Shown one piece after another: positions 63,209 through 64,000 of a stretch of 64,000 nucleotides of DNA. Both the position numbers and the translations under genes were made by a program. Under the pieces are notes generated by a model that saw only the letters and a program-made list of their open reading frames with translations, had not been told where the DNA came from and ran no database searches. The stretch is taken from positions 5,236,450 to 5,300,449 of the forward strand of contig NC_014962.1 of NCBI RefSeq assembly GCF_000186345.1, in the 5' to 3' direction. Position 1 is the stretch's first letter. The number at the start of each line of letters is the position of its first letter. Source of the DNA: Isosphaera pallida ATCC 43644 (GTDB lineage: Bacteria; Planctomycetota; Planctomycetia; Isosphaerales; Isosphaeraceae).

Positions 63209-64000
63209 TTAGGCGATGATCTCGTTGATGGGTTGGCCGTGGTCGATATCGAGCCGTTTGCGTCCGGGAATCTCTAGCCGGCGCGAGTCCAGGCCGAGTT
63301 GTTTCAAGATGGTGGCGTGGACGTCGGTGACGTAGTGACGGTGCTCGACGGCGTGGAAGCCGATTTCGTCGGTCGCGCCGTGAACCACGCCGCCTTTGAT
63401 TCCGCCGCCTGCCATCCAGACGCTGAAGCCGTAGATGTGGTGGTCGCGGCCATCCGCCCCTTGGGAGCCGGGCGTCCGGCCGAACTCGGTGGCGAAGACG
63501 ACCAGGGTTTCTTCGAGCAGGCCACGACGGTGCAAGTCTTCCAGAAGCGCGGCGATCGGCTGATCGACCGCCAGGGCGTTGTTTTGATGGTTGGTCCTCA
63601 GCGCCGAGTGGGCGTCCCAAGCGCCTGCGCCTCCGCCTCCGTGTTGAACCTGGATGAACCGCACCCCACGTTCCACGAGGCGTCGAGCCGCCAACATCTG
63701 CATCCCGAACTCGCGGCAGTGCGGCAGGTCCAGGCCATAGAGTCGCTTCGTCTCCTCGGTTTCCGTGCTGAAATCGACCGCTTCCGGGACTGAGCGTTGC
63801 ATTCGGAACGCCAACTCGTAGGAGGCGATCCGGGCCGACAGTTCGGCGTCCTCGGGCGACTCGACCGCGCGTTGCGCGTTGAGTTGCTTGATCAGATTGA
63901 TTCCGACCGAGCGGGCCGATGTTGAAAGCGGTCGCTCAGGCTGGCTGAAGTCGAGCGGGTTGTTGGGATCGACCCGCAGGGGGACTGCGTCGTGGGCCGG
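63209..64000 (-). CDS. DUF1501 domain protein (5' end beyond the window)
   Basis: The frame is open from the right window edge to the stop at 63209, at least 264 residues, without a start in view for the full protein. The segments [59 protein letters not shown] and [13 protein letters not shown] are typical of the DUF1501 family. This is a sulfatase/alkaline-phosphatase-fold protein family with a Tat signal, abundant in planctomycetes and often paired with DUF1553 genes. An internal ATG at 63814 is not the start. The function is unknown. Confidence 0.9.
   Translation of the reverse strand, partial: PAHDAVPLRVDPNNPLDFSQPERPLSTSARSVGINLIKQLNAQRAVESPEDAELSARIASYELAFRMQRSVPEAVDFSTETEETKRLYGLDLPHCREFGMQMLAARRLVERGVRFIQVQHGGGGAGAWDAHSALRTNHQNNALAVDQPIAALLEDLHRRGLLEETLVVFATEFGRTPGSQGADGRDHHIYGFSVWMAGGGIKGGVVHGATDEIGFHAVEHRHYVTDVHATILKQLGLDSRRLEIPGRKRLDIDHGQPINEIIA

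Noticed and set aside
63105-63620. An N-terminal extension of the beta-propeller protein
   Set aside because: The 172 extra residues are Arg-rich and antisense in character, and they overlap the DUF1501 gene in another frame. A clean signal peptide begins at 63104.
1-64000. CRISPR array, prophage or insertion sequence
   Set aside because: No regularly spaced repeats, phage structural genes, transposases or matching terminal inverted repeats were found on either strand.

Overview
This window looks like a chromosomal segment from a moderately high-GC member of the Planctomycetota, most plausibly the Isosphaeraceae (genus inferred, not proven). Indicators are a DUF1559 pseudopilin-like protein, DUF1571 and DUF1501 proteins, a TIGR02996-type protein, an N-terminal planctomycete export motif (LEPR-like), very large CcsA and ResB proteins, and proline-rich and TPR-rich giants. 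No phage, transposase, plasmid, CRISPR or rRNA genes were seen. Two tRNA genes are present: Pro(UGG) and Ser(GGA).

Layout. 1-17 kb: the tail of a DMT-type transporter, an APC amino-acid permease overlapping an FkbM methyltransferase, a PdeM-like phosphoesterase divergent from an alpha/beta-hydrolase-fold protein, an M24-like protein, a metallo-beta-lactamase-fold hydrolase, a DUF1571 protein, a RimI-like acetyltransferase, an APH-type phosphotransferase, and a System II cytochrome c maturation pair (ResB then CcsA). 17-28 kb: a Gfo/Idh/MocA-like protein, a large exported protein, DUF1499 and TPR proteins, a class I glutamine-amidotransferase-like protein, a TIGR02996-like protein and an MsbA-like ABC exporter. 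29-43 kb: a 1293-residue membrane-anchored proline/TPR protein, a DUF2071 protein coupled to a DctA-type transporter, a YbjN-like protein, an SGNH hydrolase, tRNA-Pro, a small lipoprotein followed by a DUF1559 protein, a TPR protein and threonine aldolase. 43-53 kb: histidine biosynthesis genes hisD, hisC and hisB interleaved with a GNAT gene, then a flippase-like membrane protein, a GH29-like secreted protein, a glycosyltransferase-like gene and galE. 53-64 kb: an ABC-2 type permease, an SDR epimerase, a second Gfo/Idh/MocA protein, a PAS-GAF-receiver protein, tRNA-Ser, a two-domain beta-propeller secreted protein and the end of a DUF1501 gene.

How the genes work together. Clear functional groups are ResB plus CcsA (haem delivery and ligation to cytochromes c), HisD/HisC/HisB (late histidine pathway), and a loose cell-surface glycan group (flippase-like, GH29-like, glycosyltransferase-like, GalE, SDR). 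The lipoprotein and DUF1559 pair is a common planctomycete arrangement.

Two themes stand out. First, at least six proteins have recognisable enzyme folds but lack the residues their families use for catalysis: alpha/beta hydrolase without Ser, M24 without most metal ligands, amidotransferase without Cys, GH29-like without its His pair, and two Gfo/Idh proteins without the EKP Lys. Second, three intergenic regions (about 24.2, 50.5 and 60.1 kb) carry diverged copies of one dispersed repeat built from small hairpins. Its stem sequences change in a compensatory way between copies, which hints at a selected structure. All assignments come from reading the sequence; no database search was possible.
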